Shown here: positions 1 through 12,036 of the stretch, piece after piece
Numbering within the stretch: position 1 is the first letter of the stretch
How the letters are laid out: each line of letters starts with the position of its first letter
Assembly: GCA_021397835.1 (NCBI GenBank)
Contig: JAJFZO010000094.1
Span: forward strand, 722,501-786,500
From: Moringa oleifera
Taxonomy: Eukaryota; Streptophyta; Magnoliopsida; Brassicales; Moringaceae
Reading direction: 5' to 3'
DNA length: 64,000 nucleotides
The notes under the pieces: model-generated
Database searches by the model: none
Told to the model about the DNA's origin: nothing
The model's input: the letters and a program-made list of their open reading frames with translations, nothing else
Position numbers and translations under genes: made by a program

Positions 1-174
1 GTGCAGCGAAGGAGCCTCGTGGGCTGCCTTAAAGTGTGATTCCCACCGAGCGATGGGTAGAATCATTTGTAGATGACTTAAATGCGCGACAGGGTATTGT
101 ATGTGGCAGAGTGGCCTTGCTGCCACGATCCACTGAGATTTAGCAATTTGTCACCGCAATTCGTCCCTTCCCCC
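1..174 (+). pseudogene. 26S rRNA 3' end (upstream rDNA unit)
   Basis: The sequence matches the last ~170 nt of plant 26S rRNA, including the GTGGCAGAGTGGCCTTGCTG stretch near 99-118 and the C/T-rich terminus near 160-174. It enters the window already truncated at the left edge. It differs from the usual plant sequence at several positions, mostly by C-to-T or G-to-A changes, as do the other rRNA copies here, so it is probably part of the same silent array. The boundary with the spacer is good to about 10 bases. Confidence 0.9.
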
Positions 175-395
175 TCTCGAACCCCATAATAATTGTCCCT
201 CTCTTTCCGGCAATTGATGCCCCGAGGTCTGAAATCATCCTCAAAATAATGACCTAAAAAAAGAAGCAAGTCCTTTAGGCCTGTAGAGAATGAGAAACAT
301 AAGGGAAAAACATTGGAAAAATATCGGGAAGCATTGGGGAGCCAAGTGTTACTCCAATAAAAAATATATACATCTAACAAAAACTTGTCCCTCAA
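175..395 (+). other. 26S-proximal spacer flank (3' ETS / terminator region)
   Basis: This is the stretch directly downstream of 26S and before the subrepeats. It recurs almost unchanged after the other 26S copies (about 15500-15640 and 20392-20620), with shared landmarks such as CCCCGAGGTCTGAAATC and a T-rich / A-rich mix around 330-385. It is the expected place for 3' ETS and Pol I termination signals, but I cannot point to a specific terminator motif. Confidence 0.6.
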
Positions 396-3300
396 TGCTG
401 TCCCTCGGTGAAGTACTGCCCAGTGAGCGATTCCAGGGGAGCTGCGTCACACGGACACTGGGCATGGGAGGCATTCCTCGGCAGCCCCCAGCAGTAATGG
501 CATGGGCAGCTTGCCCAGCCTGCGGCAGTAGTGGGCGTGCCAGCAAGGCCACTCGCGCCTATAACTTGCCAGCCCTCGTCCCTGACCCTCGATATGGTGC
601 CCAGTGTGGGGCAATGGTGGGCGCACCAGCTAGGCCACGGGCACCCATCACGAGCCAACCCCCTCGTCCTTGACACTCGACGTAGTGCCCAATGAGCTAG
701 CCAGAGGAGCCGCATCGCACGGACCTTGGGAACGGGAGGCGTGCCTCGGTAACCCCCAGCAGGCACGGCAAGGGCTGCTTGCCCAGAATGCGGCAACGAT
801 AGCCGTGCCAGCCAGGCCAGCGAACGAGGGTGGGGAGCTGTGTCGCACGAACCTTGGGCATGGGAGCCACGGGTCAGTAGCCCCTAGGCAGGCACGGCAT
901 GGGCCAAATGCCTAGGGTGCGGCAGCGGTGGGCACACCAGCTGGGCCTCGTGCATCCATCGCGGGCTAGGCCCTGACACTTAACGTTCTGCCCTCGCGTC
1001 ACAGGGACCTTGGGCATGGGAGGCGTGCCTCGGCAACCCCCAGTGAGCACAGCAAGGGCTTCTTGCCTAGCATGCGGCAACAGTGGGCGCGCCATGGGCC
1101 ATGGGGTAGCGGTGGGCATGCCAGCCAGGGCATGGCACCCATCGCGAGCCAACCCTTTCATCCCACCTCCCTGACGTAGTGCCCAACGACCTAGCCAGGG
1201 GAGCCATGTCGCATAGACCCTGGGCACGGGAGGCACGCCTCGGCAGCCCCCAGTAGGCACTGCAAGGGCTACTTGTCCACCGAGCGGCAGCGGTGGGGGC
1301 GCTAGCGGGGCCACGGGCACCCATCGCAAGCTAGCCCCCTCGTCCCTCACACTCGACGTAGTGCCCAGCGAGCGAGCCAAGAGAGCCGCGTCGCACGAAC
1401 CCTGGGCATGGGAGCCACGTGTTGGCAGCCCCCAGCAGGCATAGCATGGGTCAAGTGCCCAGCGTGGGGCAGCGGTGGGTGCACCATCCAGACCACTGGT
1501 GCCCGTCACAAGCCAGCCCTGTCGTCCCTGCCCCCCGACGTAGTGCCCAGTGACCTAGCTAGGAGAGCCGTGTCACACAGACCCTAGGCATGGGAGGCAT
1601 GCCTCAACAGCCCCCAGCAAGCACTACAAGGGCTGCTTGCCCACCGTGCGGCAACGATAGGCGTGCCAGCCAGGCCACGGGCTCCCATCGCGAGCCAGCC
1701 CCTTCGTCCCTAACACTCGAAGTAGTGCCCAACGAACGAGTCAGGGGAGCCGCATTACACGAACACTAGGCACGGGAGGCACGCGTTGGCAGCCCCCAGC
1801 AGGCACGACTTGGGCCAAGTAGCCAGCGTGGGGCAGCGATGGGAGAGCTAGCCAGCCACTGGCGCCCATCGTGAGCCAGCCCCCTCGTCCCTGCCCCCCG
1901 TCGTAGCGTCCAGCGACCGAGCCAGGTGAGCTGCGTCGCATAGACCCTGGGCATGAGAGGCACACCTCAGCAGCCCCCTGCAGGCACGGCAACGGCTGCT
2001 TCCTTAGCCTGCAACAGCGGTGCACCTGCCAACCGAGCCACGGGTGCCCATTACGAGACAACGCCCTCATCCCTAACACTCGAAGTAGTGCCCAGCAAGC
2101 GAGCCTGGGGAGCCGCATCGCACGAACCCTGGTCACGGGAGGCACGCGTCGGCAGCCCCTAGCAGGCACGGCATGGGCCAAGTGCCCATGGTGCGGCAGA
2201 AGTAGGGGCATCAACCGGGCCACGTGCACCCACGGCCAGCCAGCCTCTTTGTCCTTGGCACTCGACATAGTGCCCAGCAAGCTAGCCAGGGGAGTCGCGT
2301 CGCACGGACCTTGGTAATGGGAGGCATGCCTCGGCAACCCCCAGTAAGCACTATAAGGCCAGCTTGCCCACTGTGTGGCAGCGATGGATGCACCAGCTAG
2401 GCCACAAGCTCCCATCGCGAGCGAGCCCTCTCGTCCCTGACACTCGAAGTAGTGCCCAGCGAATGAGCAAGGGGAGCCGCATCGCACGAACACTAGGCAC
2501 GGGAGGCATGCGTCGGCAACCCCCAACAAGCACGGCATGGGCTAAGTGCCCATGGTGCGGCAGTGGTGGGAGCATCAACCGGGCTACGTGCACCCACAGC
2601 GAGCCAGCTCCCTCGTTCATAACACTCGACATAGTGCCCAGCAAGCTAGCCAAGGGAGTCGTGTCGCACGGACCCTGGTCACGAGAGGCATGCCTCGACA
2701 ACCCCCAGCAGGCATGGCAAGGGCTGCTTGCCCAGCGTTCAGCAACGGTGGGCGCGCCAGCCGGCCACGGGCGCCTATCACGAGCCAACCCCTTTGTCCT
2801 TGACACTAGACATAATGCCCAGCGAGCGAGCCAGGGGAGTCGCATTGCATGAACCTTAGGCACGAGAGCCACACATCAACAGCCCCTAGCTGGCATGGCA
2901 TGGGCTAAGTGCCCAGCGTGGGGCAGCGGTGGGCGCGCCAGCCGGGCCACATGCACCCATCGCGAGCCACCTCCCTCGTCCCTGACACTTGACGTAGTGC
3001 CCAGTAAGCGAGCCAGGGGAGCTGCGTCGCAAGAACCCTGGGAACAGGAGACACGCATCGGTAGCCCCCAGCAGGCACTGCTTGGGCCAAGTGCCCAGGG
3101 TGCGGCAGCGATGGACGCGCCATCAAGGCCACTGCCGCCCATCGCGGCTAAGCCCCGTCGTATGAACTTTGGGCATGGGAGCCACACGTCGGCAGCCCCC
3201 AGCATGCACAGCATAGGCCAAGTGCCCAGCGTGGGGCAGTGGTGGGCGCACCAAGTAGGCCACTGGCGCCCATCGCGAGCCAGCCCTGTCGTCCTTACTC

Positions 3301-6300
3301 CTTGACGTAGTATCCAGTGACCTAGCTAGGAGAGCTGCGTCACACAGACCCTGGGCATGAGAGGCACGCCTCGGCAGCCCCCAACAAGCATGGCAATGGC
3401 TAGTTGTCGAGGGTTTGACAGGAATGGGTGTGCCAACCGGGCCACGGGCACCCATCGCGAGCCAGCCCCCTTGTCCCTGACGCTCGAAGTAGTGCCCAGC
3501 AAGTGAGCTAGGGGAGCCATGTCGCAACAACCCTAGGAAAGGGAGGCACGCGTCGGTAGGCCCCAGCAGGCATGGCTCGGGCCAAGTGCCCAGGGCGTGG
3601 CAGAGATGGGCATGCCAGCAAGGCCACTGGTGCCTATCGCGGCCAAGCCCCGGCAGGCCTGCTCCTCGACGTAGTGCCTAGCGAGCAAGCTGTGGGAGCC
3701 GCGTCGCAAGGACCTTAAGCATGGGAGGCATTCCTCGGCAACCCCTAGTACGCACGACAAGCGTTGCTTGCCAGCGTGCAGTAGTGGTGGGCGCGCCAGC
3801 CCGACCACTGCCGCCCATCGTGAGGTAGCCACCTCGTCCCTGACACTCGACGTAGTGCCAGCAAGTAAGCCAAGGGAGTTGCATCACACAGACCCTGGGC
3901 ATGGGAGGCATGCCTCAGCAGCCCCCAGCAAGCACGACAGGGGCTGCTTGCCTAGCGTGCGGCAGTGGTGGGCATGCCATCCAGGCCACGGGCGCCCATC
4001 ACTAGCCAGCCCCCTCGTCCCTGACACTCGACGTAGTGCCCAGCGAGTAAGCCAAGGGAGCTGCGTCGCACAGACCCTGGACACGGGAGGCATGCCTCAG
4101 CAGCCCCCAGTAGGCACGGCAAGGGCTGCTTGCCCAGCATGCGGCAGTGGTGGGCATGCCATCCAGGCCACGGGCGCCCATCACTAGCCAGCCCCCTCAT
4201 CCCTGACCCTCGACGTAGTGCCCAACAAACGAGCCAAGGGAGCCGTGTCACACGAACATTTGGAGTGGGAGGCATTCCTCGGCAGCCCCAGTAGGCATGG
4301 CATGGGCTGCTTGCCCAGCGTGTGGCAGTGATGGGGGTGCCAGCCAAGCCACGGGCGCCTATTGCGAGCTAACCCCTTCATTCCTGCCCCTCGATATGGC
4401 ACCCAGACAGCGAGCCAAGGGAGCCACATCGCAAGGACCCTGGGTACAGGAGGCAACCCTCGGCAGCCCCAACAAGCACGGCATGGGCTGCTTGCCTAGT
4501 GTGTGGTAGCTGTAGGTGTGCCAGCCAGGCTCCGGGCGCCCATCCCTAAGAAGCCCACTCCTCCTTGCTTCCTGACATACTGCCCAGCGAGCAAGCTAAG
4601 GGAGCCGCGTAGCACGGGCCCTGGGCACGAGAGGCATGCCTCGGCAGCCCTCAGCAGGCACGGCATGGGCTGTTTGCCTAACGTGAGGAAGCGGTGGGCG
4701 CATCAACCAGGCCATAGGTGCCCATCGCGAGCCAGCCCCTCATTCCCATCCCTCAACGTAGTGCCCAGCGAACGAACAAAGCGAGCCGTGTCTCACGAAC
4801 CCTGAGCATAGGAGACACGCCTCGGTAGCCCCCAGTAGGCACGGCACGAGCCAAGTGCCCAGCATGCGGCAACGGTGGGCGCGCGAGCCAGCCCCGTCGT
4901 CTTTGTCCCTTGGCATAGTGCCCAGCGAGCGAGCTAGGAGAGCTGCATCGAACAAACCCTAGGCATTAGAGGCATGCCTCGGCAACCTCCAGCAGGCATG
5001 GCATGGGCTGCTTGCCTAGCATGCGAAAATGCTGGGTATGCCAGCTGGGCTACGGGTGCCTATCGCGAGGCAGCCTCTAGTCCTTGACCCTCGACGTGAT
5101 GCCAACGAGCAAGCTAGGGGAGCCACGTCGCATGGACCCTGGGCACGAGAGGCACGCGTCAGTAGCCTCTAACAGGCATGGTATGGGCCAAGTGTCCATC
5201 ATGCAACAACAGTGGGCGCATGAGCCAAGCCTCTGGCGCCTATCGCGAGCTAGCCCCCTCGTCCCTAGACCTCGACATAGTGCCGAGCGAGAGAGCCAGT
5301 AAAGCCGCGTCGCATGGACCCTAGGCAAAGGAGGCATGCCTCGGCAACCCCTAGCAGGCATGGCATGGACCAAATGCCCTACATGCGGCAACGGTTGACA
5401 CGTCAGCTAGGTCACGGGTGCTCATCGCGAGCTAACCCCTCGTTCTTGCCTGTCGACATGGTGCCCAGCGAACGAGCCCGGGGAGCCGTGTCGCACAGAC
5501 TTTGGGCACAGGAGGCAAGCCTCGGCAGCCCCCAGCAGGCAAGGCATGGGCTTCTTGCCTAGTGTACGATAGCAGTAAGCGTGCCAACTAGGCCACTGGC
5601 GCCCATCGCAAGCCAGCACCCTCCTCCCGGCCCCTCGACTTACTGCCCAGCGAGCGAGCTAGGAGAGCCACGTCGCACTAACCCTGGGAATAGGAGGCAT
5701 GCCTCGACAACCCCCAGCAGGCACAGCATGAGCTGCTTGCCCAGCGTGCGGCAGCAGTGGGTAAGCCAGCCAGGCCATGGGCGCCCATCGCGAGCCAGCC
5801 CCTCGACATAGTGCGCAGCGAGTGAGCCATGGGAGCCACATTGCATGGATCCTAGGCACGGGAGGCATGCCTCGGCAGCCCCTAAGAGACACGGAATGGG
5901 CCGCGTGCCCAGCGTGCAGCAGCGGTGGGCATGCCAGCCGATCCACAGGCACCCATCACGGGCCAGCCCCCTCGTCCCCATCCTTCCACGAGGTGCCAGT
6001 GAGTGAACAAGGGGAGCCGCGTCGCATGGACCCTGGGCATGGGAGGCATGCCTTGGCAACCCCTCGCAGGCACGGCCTGACGTGGTTTCCCAGCATGCGG
6101 TAACAGTGGGCGAGCCAACAAGGCCTCGAGAACACAACGCAAGCCAGTCGCCTCGTTATTGTCCCTCGACGTGGTGCCCTGTGAGTGAGCCAAGGGAGCC
6201 GCTTTGCATGGACCCTGGGCACCGGGGGCACGCCTGGGCAGCCCACTACAGGCACGGCATGGGCTGCTTGCCCAGCATGCGGTAGCGGTGGGCGCGGTAG

Positions 6301-8960
6301 CAAGGCCTCGGGCTCTCATCGTGAGCCAGCCCCTTTGTCGTTGTCCCTCGACATAGTGCACAGCGAGCGAGCCAGGGGAGTAGCGTCACACAGACCTGGG
6401 GCACAAGAGGCACGCGTCGACAGCCATGAGCAGGCGTTGCATGGGCTGCATAACCAGTGTGCGGCAGCGATGGGCATGCCAGCAAGGCCTTGGGCACCCA
6501 TCGCGAGCCAGCAGAGCCACGCCCCGCTGACCCTGGGCACAGGAGGCATGCCTCGGTAGGCCCCAGCAGGCACGGCATAGGCTGCTTGCCCAGCATGCGG
6601 CAACGGTGGGTGCGCCAGCCAGGCCACGGGCGCCCATCGCAAGCCAGCCCCTCGACATAATACATAGCGAGTAAGCCAGGGGAGCCACGTCGCACGGACC
6701 TTGGGCACAGGAGGCACGCCTTGGCAGCCCTTAAGAGGCACAGTATGGGCCGCATGCCCAGCGTGCGACAGCAGTGGGAGTGCCAGCTAGTCCACAAGCG
6801 CCCATCACTACCCTGCCTCCTCGTCCCCATCCTGTGACGCAGTGCACAGTGAGCGAGCTAGTAGAGCCACATCGCACGGACCCTGGGCATAGGTGGCATG
6901 CCTCAACAGCCCCAAGCAGGCAAGGCAACTGCTTGCCCAGCGAGCGATGGCGGTGGGTGCGCCAGCCAGACCACGGGCGCCCATCACAAGCCGGATCCTG
7001 GACCTTGGGCACGAGAAGCATGCCTCGGTAGCCCCCAGCAGGCATGGCATGGGCTACTTACCTAGCTTATGGCAACGGTGGGCGCACTAGCAAGACCACG
7101 GGTGCCCATCATGTGCCGGCTCCCTCGTCCCTGCCCCTCGACATAGTGCGCAGCGACCAAGCCAGGGGAGCCGTGTCACACAGACCCTGGGCACAGGAGG
7201 CATGCCTCAGCAGCTCCCAGCCAGAATGGTATAGTCTGCTTACCCAGCATGCGACAGCGCGGGCGAGCCATCTAGGCCACGGGCGCCCATCGCAAGCCAG
7301 CCCCTCGATATAATAACTAGCGAGTGAGCCAGGGGAGCCACGTCGCACGGACTCTGGGCTCGGGAGGCACGCCTCGGCAGCCCAGCAGCCACGGCATGGG
7401 CTCCTTGCCGAGCGAACGGCAGCGATGGGCACGCCATCCAGGCCACGAACGCCCATCACTAGTTAGCCCCTTGACATAATACCTAGCATGCGAGCCAGAG
7501 GTGCTGCATCGAACGTCCCTTGGTCACGGGAGGCACGCCTCAGCAGCCCTCAACGAGCATGGCATGGGCTGCTTGCCTAGTGTGCGGTAGTGGTGGGCGC
7601 GCCAGCCCGGCCATTGGCGCCCATCACTAGCCAACCCCTTGTCCTTGACCCTCCACGTAGTACGCAGCGATGGAGCCTGGGCAGCTGCATCGCAAAGACC
7701 TTAGGAAAGGGGGGCATGCCCCGGTAGCCCCCCAGCAAGCACAACATCGGCCAAGTGCCTAGTGTGCGGCAGCAATGGGCGCGCGAGCCAGCCTCGTCAT
7801 CTTTATCCCTTGGCGTAGTGCCCAGCGAGTGAGCCAGGAAAGCTGCGTTGCATGGACACTAGGCACCAGAGGCATGCCTTGGTAGCCCCCAGCAGGCAAG
7901 GCATGGGCTGCTTGTCCAGCGTGTAGCAATGGTGGGTACGTCAACTGGGCCACGAGTGCCCATCGTGAGCCAGCCTCGTCATCCTTGACCCTTGACATGG
8001 TGCCTAGCGTGCGACAGCGGTGGGTGCGCCAACCAGGCCATGGGCGCCCATCGCGAGCCCACCCCTCGACATAGTGCACAACGAGTGAGCCAGGGGAGCC
8101 ACGTCGCACAGACCCTGGGCACAGGAGGCACACGTCAGCAGCCTCTAATAGGCACGGCATGGGCCAAGTGCCCAGCATGCGGCAGCGGTGGGCGCACAAG
8201 CTAAGCCTCTAGGGGCGATCGCGAGCCAACCCCCTCGTCCTTGGACCTCGACATAGGTCCCAACGAGTGAGCCAGTGGAGCTGCATCGCACGGACCCTAT
8301 GTAAAGGATGCTTGCCTCTACAACCCCTAGTAGGCACGGCATGAGCCAGGCATGTGGCACCAATCCTGAGCCAACCCCCTTGTCCCTAGACCCTGACATA
8401 GTGCCCTGCGAGCAAGCCAGGGGAGTTACGTCGCACGGACCCTATGCAAAGGAGGCATGCCTCGACAGCCCCTAGTAGGTACGGTTGTCGCGCCAGCTAG
8501 GTCACGGGTGCCCATCGCGAGCCAACCCCTCGTCCCTGCCCCTCGACATGGTGCCCAGTGAGTGAGCTAGGGGAGCCACATCGCACGGACCTTGGGCATG
8601 GGAGGGATGCCTCGACAGGCCCCAGCAGGCATGGGCTGCTTGCCTAGCGTGCAACAGCGATGGGCGTGCCAGCCAGGCCACTAGCGCCTATCTCGAGCCA
8701 GCACTCTCATCCCTGCCCCTCGACTTACTGCTAAGTGAGCGACCAAGGAGAGCCACATCGCACTGACCCTGGGCATGTGAGGCATGCCTCGGCAGCCCCC
8801 AGCAGGCACGGCATAGGCTGCTTGCCCATCGTGCTGCAGCGGTGGGCGCGTCAGCTAAGCCACTAACGCCCATCGCGACCCAGCCCCCTCGTCCCTGTCC
8901 CTCAACATGGTGCCCAGCATGTGAGCCAGGGGTGCCACAGCAGTCCCTAGCAGGCATGGC
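396..8960 (+). repeat. IGS subrepeat array, ~181 bp x ~47
   Basis: A tandem array with a period of about 181 bp. The landmark CGACGTAGTGCCCAG and its variants recurs at about 1354, 1537, 1718 and 1899, and the spacing stays near 181 through most of the array (for example 6166 to 6349). Each unit also contains a GAGGCATGCCTC palindrome and a CCCCCAGCAGGCACGGCATG stretch. Copies differ by many transitions, and some units are shortened by 20-60 bp (for example near 4890, 6510, 8350 and 8480). About 47 copies fit. Members of the same family occur in small numbers in spacers 2 and 3. Confidence 0.9.
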
Positions 8961-9825
8961 GTAAGCCTTGCTAGGGGCGCCCTACGAGATCAAGCCACAA
9001 GCACTCTGTGAAGCTCGGCACATGCTGTGGGCATTGATTTCTTAGGCAAGCTGGGCTTGGCCGTGTCCCCTGGCTGTGATGGACCTTAAGAGCAGCCATG
9101 GGGTGGCCGAAGGGGTGCTGGGCAAGGCAGCCAGCATGCACCCTGGCCAGGCAGAGGCATAACTGCACCAGCCTGTTGGCTGCAATGCCTAGTTGCAAAA
9201 TTGTTGATAGTCTTTTCATCATGGAATTGGTCCCGAAATGACTCAAATAAATCGTCTAATTCATGAGGAGTCTGCCACTGAAGTTTGGGATCAATTTGAC
9301 TCACGAGCTATTTTCGATGATTTTTTTCAATTTTTTACTGTAGAAAATTCATTAAAAAAAATTTTGTGCCTAGAAAATTTTGAAATTTTTTATGCTGGTA
9401 GATATGATTACTCTCCATTTATGTACAAAATTTCAGCTCAAAATTCCAAGTAAATAAGTTTTTAGATGGCTCAGACACATTAATATTTCTTTCTACCAGG
9501 AGTGAAATTTCGTTTAAGACTCTTTAGGAAGGAGGTGCTTACCTAGCTTACTAGGTGCCAATAGGCCATGCGTACTCTCCCCCTGCCCATCCCACATGGG
9601 CAGGCACTGGGCTTGGGGAACCCAGCTCGCATGGCATGGGCAGGGCAGCCTACAGCCTTGCCCATCTAACCGATGGTGTGTGGCTGTGGCGGCAACCACC
9701 ATCGACAGGCAGGCGGCTGGCGACGTTGGCCGAAGAGTGTGAGATGCTGGACTAGTAGCCAATGGAATAGAGAAAACGTGGGAAATGAAATTCACTAAAT
9801 TATGAGCAATGAAATGAGAAAAATC
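8961..9825 (+). other. Conserved IGS block, GC-rich then AT-rich
   Basis: This segment follows the subrepeats and is shared with 16205-17075 and 21035-21930. It starts with a GC-rich part (GGGCATTGATTTC, CTGGCTGTGATGG) and changes at ~9190 to an AT-rich part containing GACTCAAATAAATCG and TTCATGAGGAGTCTGCC. Its conservation across three spacers, AT-rich character and place upstream of the 5' leader fit the promoter region of the rDNA unit. Confidence 0.6.
9521..9535 (+). promoter_or_regulatory. Possible decayed Pol I start site, spacer 1
   Basis: The stretch TCTTTAGGAAGGAGG sits where spacers 2 and 3 have TCTTTAAGGGGGAGG and TCTTTAGGGGGGAGG. Plant Pol I start sites usually resemble TATATA followed by a run of G, so this aligned A/T-to-G transition is a candidate. 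It lies ~1.8 kb before the 18S start, and this copy has two G-to-A type changes in the G run. The assignment is inference. Confidence 0.3.
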
Positions 9826-10770
9826 GTGGGATAATGAGTAGGGATGTGGCTAGACGAGCTCGACAGTGTGGGTGACGAAGCTAACTATAATGCATGCTAT
9901 GCGAGGACCAAATCACTAGGGAGATTTTGAGCATACAGAGTGCTTCATCATAGGCCTCCAAGCGGCGGACGCGGGGTTAAATCTCGACACTGAGGCTTGC
10001 CTAAGCAGACTCGTTATGCAATGCAATCGACGACATGATCATCGATCATTAGCTTTGAGCGAGCCACACGGCCAGCCTGGGCACCGCGTGACACCCGTGT
10101 TGCTAAGGCCTCATCGGTGGGAAGAACATAGGAAACAAAATCCACTAAATCATGGGATAATGAGCTAGGATGTGGCCAGACACGCTCGACGGTGTAGGCG
10201 ATGAAGCTAACGATGACGCATGCTACGCGATGGCCAAATCACTGGGGGTATTTTGAGCATGTGGAGTGCTTCATCGCAGGCCCTCGAGGCGGCAAACGCG
10301 GGGTTGGATCCCGATGCTTAGGCTTTCTTAGGCGGACTCGTTGCGCAGCGCAATTGAAGACACGATCGTCGGCCATTAGCATCGAGCGAGCGACACGGCC
10401 AACTTGGGCATGGCATGACACCCCTGCTGCCAAGGCCTTATCGGTGGAAAAAACATGGGAAACAAAATCCACTAAATCGTGAGATAATGAGCTGGGATAT
10501 GGCTGGACAAGCACGACGGTATGGGCGGCGAAGCTAACGATGACGCATGCTGTGCGAGGGCCAAATCGCTGGGGGGATTTTGAGCATGTAGAGTGCTTCA
10601 TCGTAGGGCTTCAAGGCTGCAGACGCAAGGTTGGATCCCGATGCTCAGGCTTACCGAGGTGAACTCGTTGCGCAGCCCGATCAACGACACTATCATCGGT
10701 CGTTAGCATCGAGCGAGCCACACGGCCAGCCTGGGCACCGCGTGACACCCCTACTGCCAAGGCCTCATCG
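9826..10770 (+). repeat. ~326 bp tandem repeats, three copies
   Basis: GATAATGAGC and its flanks recur at about 9830, 10156 and 10483, giving spacings of 326 and 327 bp. Shared landmarks in each copy are GCTAACGATGA, GAGTGCTTCATC, GGTTGGATCCC and GACACCCCTACTGCCAAGGC. The third copy is cut short near 10770 where the 18S leader begins. Spacer 2 carries one truncated copy (~17080-17383) and spacer 3 two (~21934-22550). If the proposed Pol I start is right, these lie inside the 5' ETS. Confidence 0.85.
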
Positions 10771-11327
10771 ATGGTCCCTTGCCATCGAAGAATTGTCCCT
10801 CGCTATCGAAACAATTTCGCGCTTAGTGGCTTGGATGTGGTAGTACTCGACGACCTGCATGATCGATAGGCCTTTCGCTCGTGGTCTTGCAGCTAGTTTG
10901 GTGCTGTTGTTGCCCATTTGTACGTGCAGCGTGTGAGTGGTGATCTAGTCATGCACGTTGGCAGGCTCCATGTTCCCACATCGAACTGTCGGCTAGCACA
11001 AACGAAATTATGATTCATGCCTTACGTTGATGATTCGAGTCGATTGTCTTTGCACAATGTCCCTTGCGAGCATGGGTGGAAACTTAAGTCGGCCCTTGTG
11101 CTCCAAGTGCGGCTTGCTTCGACATACGACTGCTTTGGCACATGAACGGGCGGTCGTTCCCTCGGGAGTAAAAAGTGTTGCGACAAGAATGGCCTCGGCC
11201 TCTGCCTGTCCAAGCGACAGCATTTGTCCCACGTCCCATCGATTTTGAATGACGACCACTATAGCTTTGGCCTCTAGAGCCTTACGGCATATTTCGGTCC
11301 TAGTTGGCGTGGTGTCTTGAAGGATGC
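10771..11327 (+). other. 18S-proximal 5' ETS, unit 1
   Basis: This non-repeated leader ends at the 18S start and is closely matched by 22551-23138 in unit 3 (shared landmarks CATTTGTACGTGC, GTGAGTGGTGATCTAGTC, TTTGTCCCACGTCCCATC). That two-copy conservation next to 18S supports 5' ETS identity. The unit 3 copy has about 70 extra bases around 22750-22830 that unit 1 lacks. Confidence 0.65.
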
Positions 11328-11671
11328 TACCTGGTTGATCCTGCCAGTAGTCATATGCTTGTCTCAAAGATTAAGCCATGCATGTGTAAGTATGAACTAA
11401 TTCAGACTGTGAAACTATGCATGGCTCATTAAATCAGTTATAGTTTGTTTGATGGTACCTACTACTCAGATAATCGTAGTAATTCTAGAGCTCATACGTG
11501 CAACAAACCCCGACTTCAGTAAGGGGCGCATTAATTACATAAAAGGTCGATGCAGGCTTTGCCCGTTGCTCTGATGATTCATGATAACTCGATGGATAGT
11601 AAGGCCATCATGCTGGCGACGCATCATTCAAGTTTCTACCCTATCAACTTTCGATGGTAGGATTGTTGCCT
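11328..11671 (+). pseudogene. 18S rRNA 5' fragment, fused to 5.8S
   Basis: The fragment starts with TACCTGGTTGATCCTGCCAG, the exact 5' end of plant 18S rRNA, and is collinear with 18S for about 344 nt up to CTATCAACTTTCGATGGTAG and a few bases beyond. It then runs straight into 5.8S sequence at ~11672. About 1.45 kb of 18S and all of ITS1 are missing. Several positions show C/T or G/A changes in conserved stretches, so no functional small-subunit RNA can come from this copy. Confidence 0.95.
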
Positions 11672-11816
11672 GATATCTTGGCTCTCACATCGATGAAGAA
11701 TGTAGCTAAATGTGATACTTGGTGTGAATTGCAGAATCCCATGAAACATCGAGTCTTTGAACGAAAGTTGCGCCCGAAGCCATCAGGCAGAGGGCTTGTC
11801 TGCTTGAGTGTCAAGC
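11672..11816 (+). pseudogene. 5.8S rRNA, lacking ~20 nt at the 5' end
   Basis: The sequence matches plant 5.8S from the GATATCTCGG motif onward (here GATATCTTGG), including CATCGATGAAGAA, GATACTTGGTGTGAATTGCA and CATCGAGTCTTTGAACG. The first ~20 nt were lost with the 18S/ITS1 deletion. Transitions such as GAACGTAGCGAAATGC to GAATGTAGCTAAATGT mark it as a decayed copy. Confidence 0.93.
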
Positions 11817-12036
11817 ACCATTGCCCTCGACCCCCCCTGGCATCCCTTCGGGGAGGGGAAGGATGATTGTAGTGCAGATGTTGGCCTCTCGTGCACCTTC
11901 AGCTCATAGTTGGCCTATAAAAGAGCCTCGAGTGACTCCACGACACTGCTTGGCGGTGGTAAAGAAAGCCTCATACTCCCTCGTGCATGTGTCGCTTGCT
12001 CGCGGCTCACAGACCCAATGATCGATCAATTGAGAT
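11817..12036 (+). other. ITS2, unit 1
   Basis: The spacer between 5.8S and 26S, ~220 bp. It aligns with ITS2 of unit 2 (18151-18385), sharing GATGTTGGCCTCTCGTGC and AAAGAGCCTC. It has the usual ITS2 place and length for a flowering plant. Confidence 0.85.

Larger units (their letters stand above)
175..11327 (+). other. 45S rDNA intergenic spacer 1 (long, 11.2 kb)
   Basis: This stretch lies between the 26S end and the next 18S start, so it is an rDNA intergenic spacer. In order it holds a short 3' flank, a very long array of ~181 bp GC-rich subrepeats, an AT-rich block, three ~326 bp repeats and an 18S-proximal leader (5' ETS). The many short reading frames on both strands are by-products of the GC-rich repeats and show no protein similarity that I recognise. 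The other two spacers in the window have the same order of parts but are 4-6 times shorter. Confidence 0.9.

Noticed and set aside
396..8960. CRISPR-like regular spacing
   Set aside because: The repeat is a continuous ~181 bp tandem unit with no repeat/spacer alternation, and the context is plant rDNA.
78..9000. Dozens of open frames of 60-265 codons on both strands in the GC-rich repeats (for example minus 1741-2538)
   Set aside because: They follow the ~181 bp IGS subrepeat in shifting frames, have Ala/Gly/Arg/Pro/Cys-rich low-complexity content and no family similarity. They are by-products of GC-rich tandem DNA.
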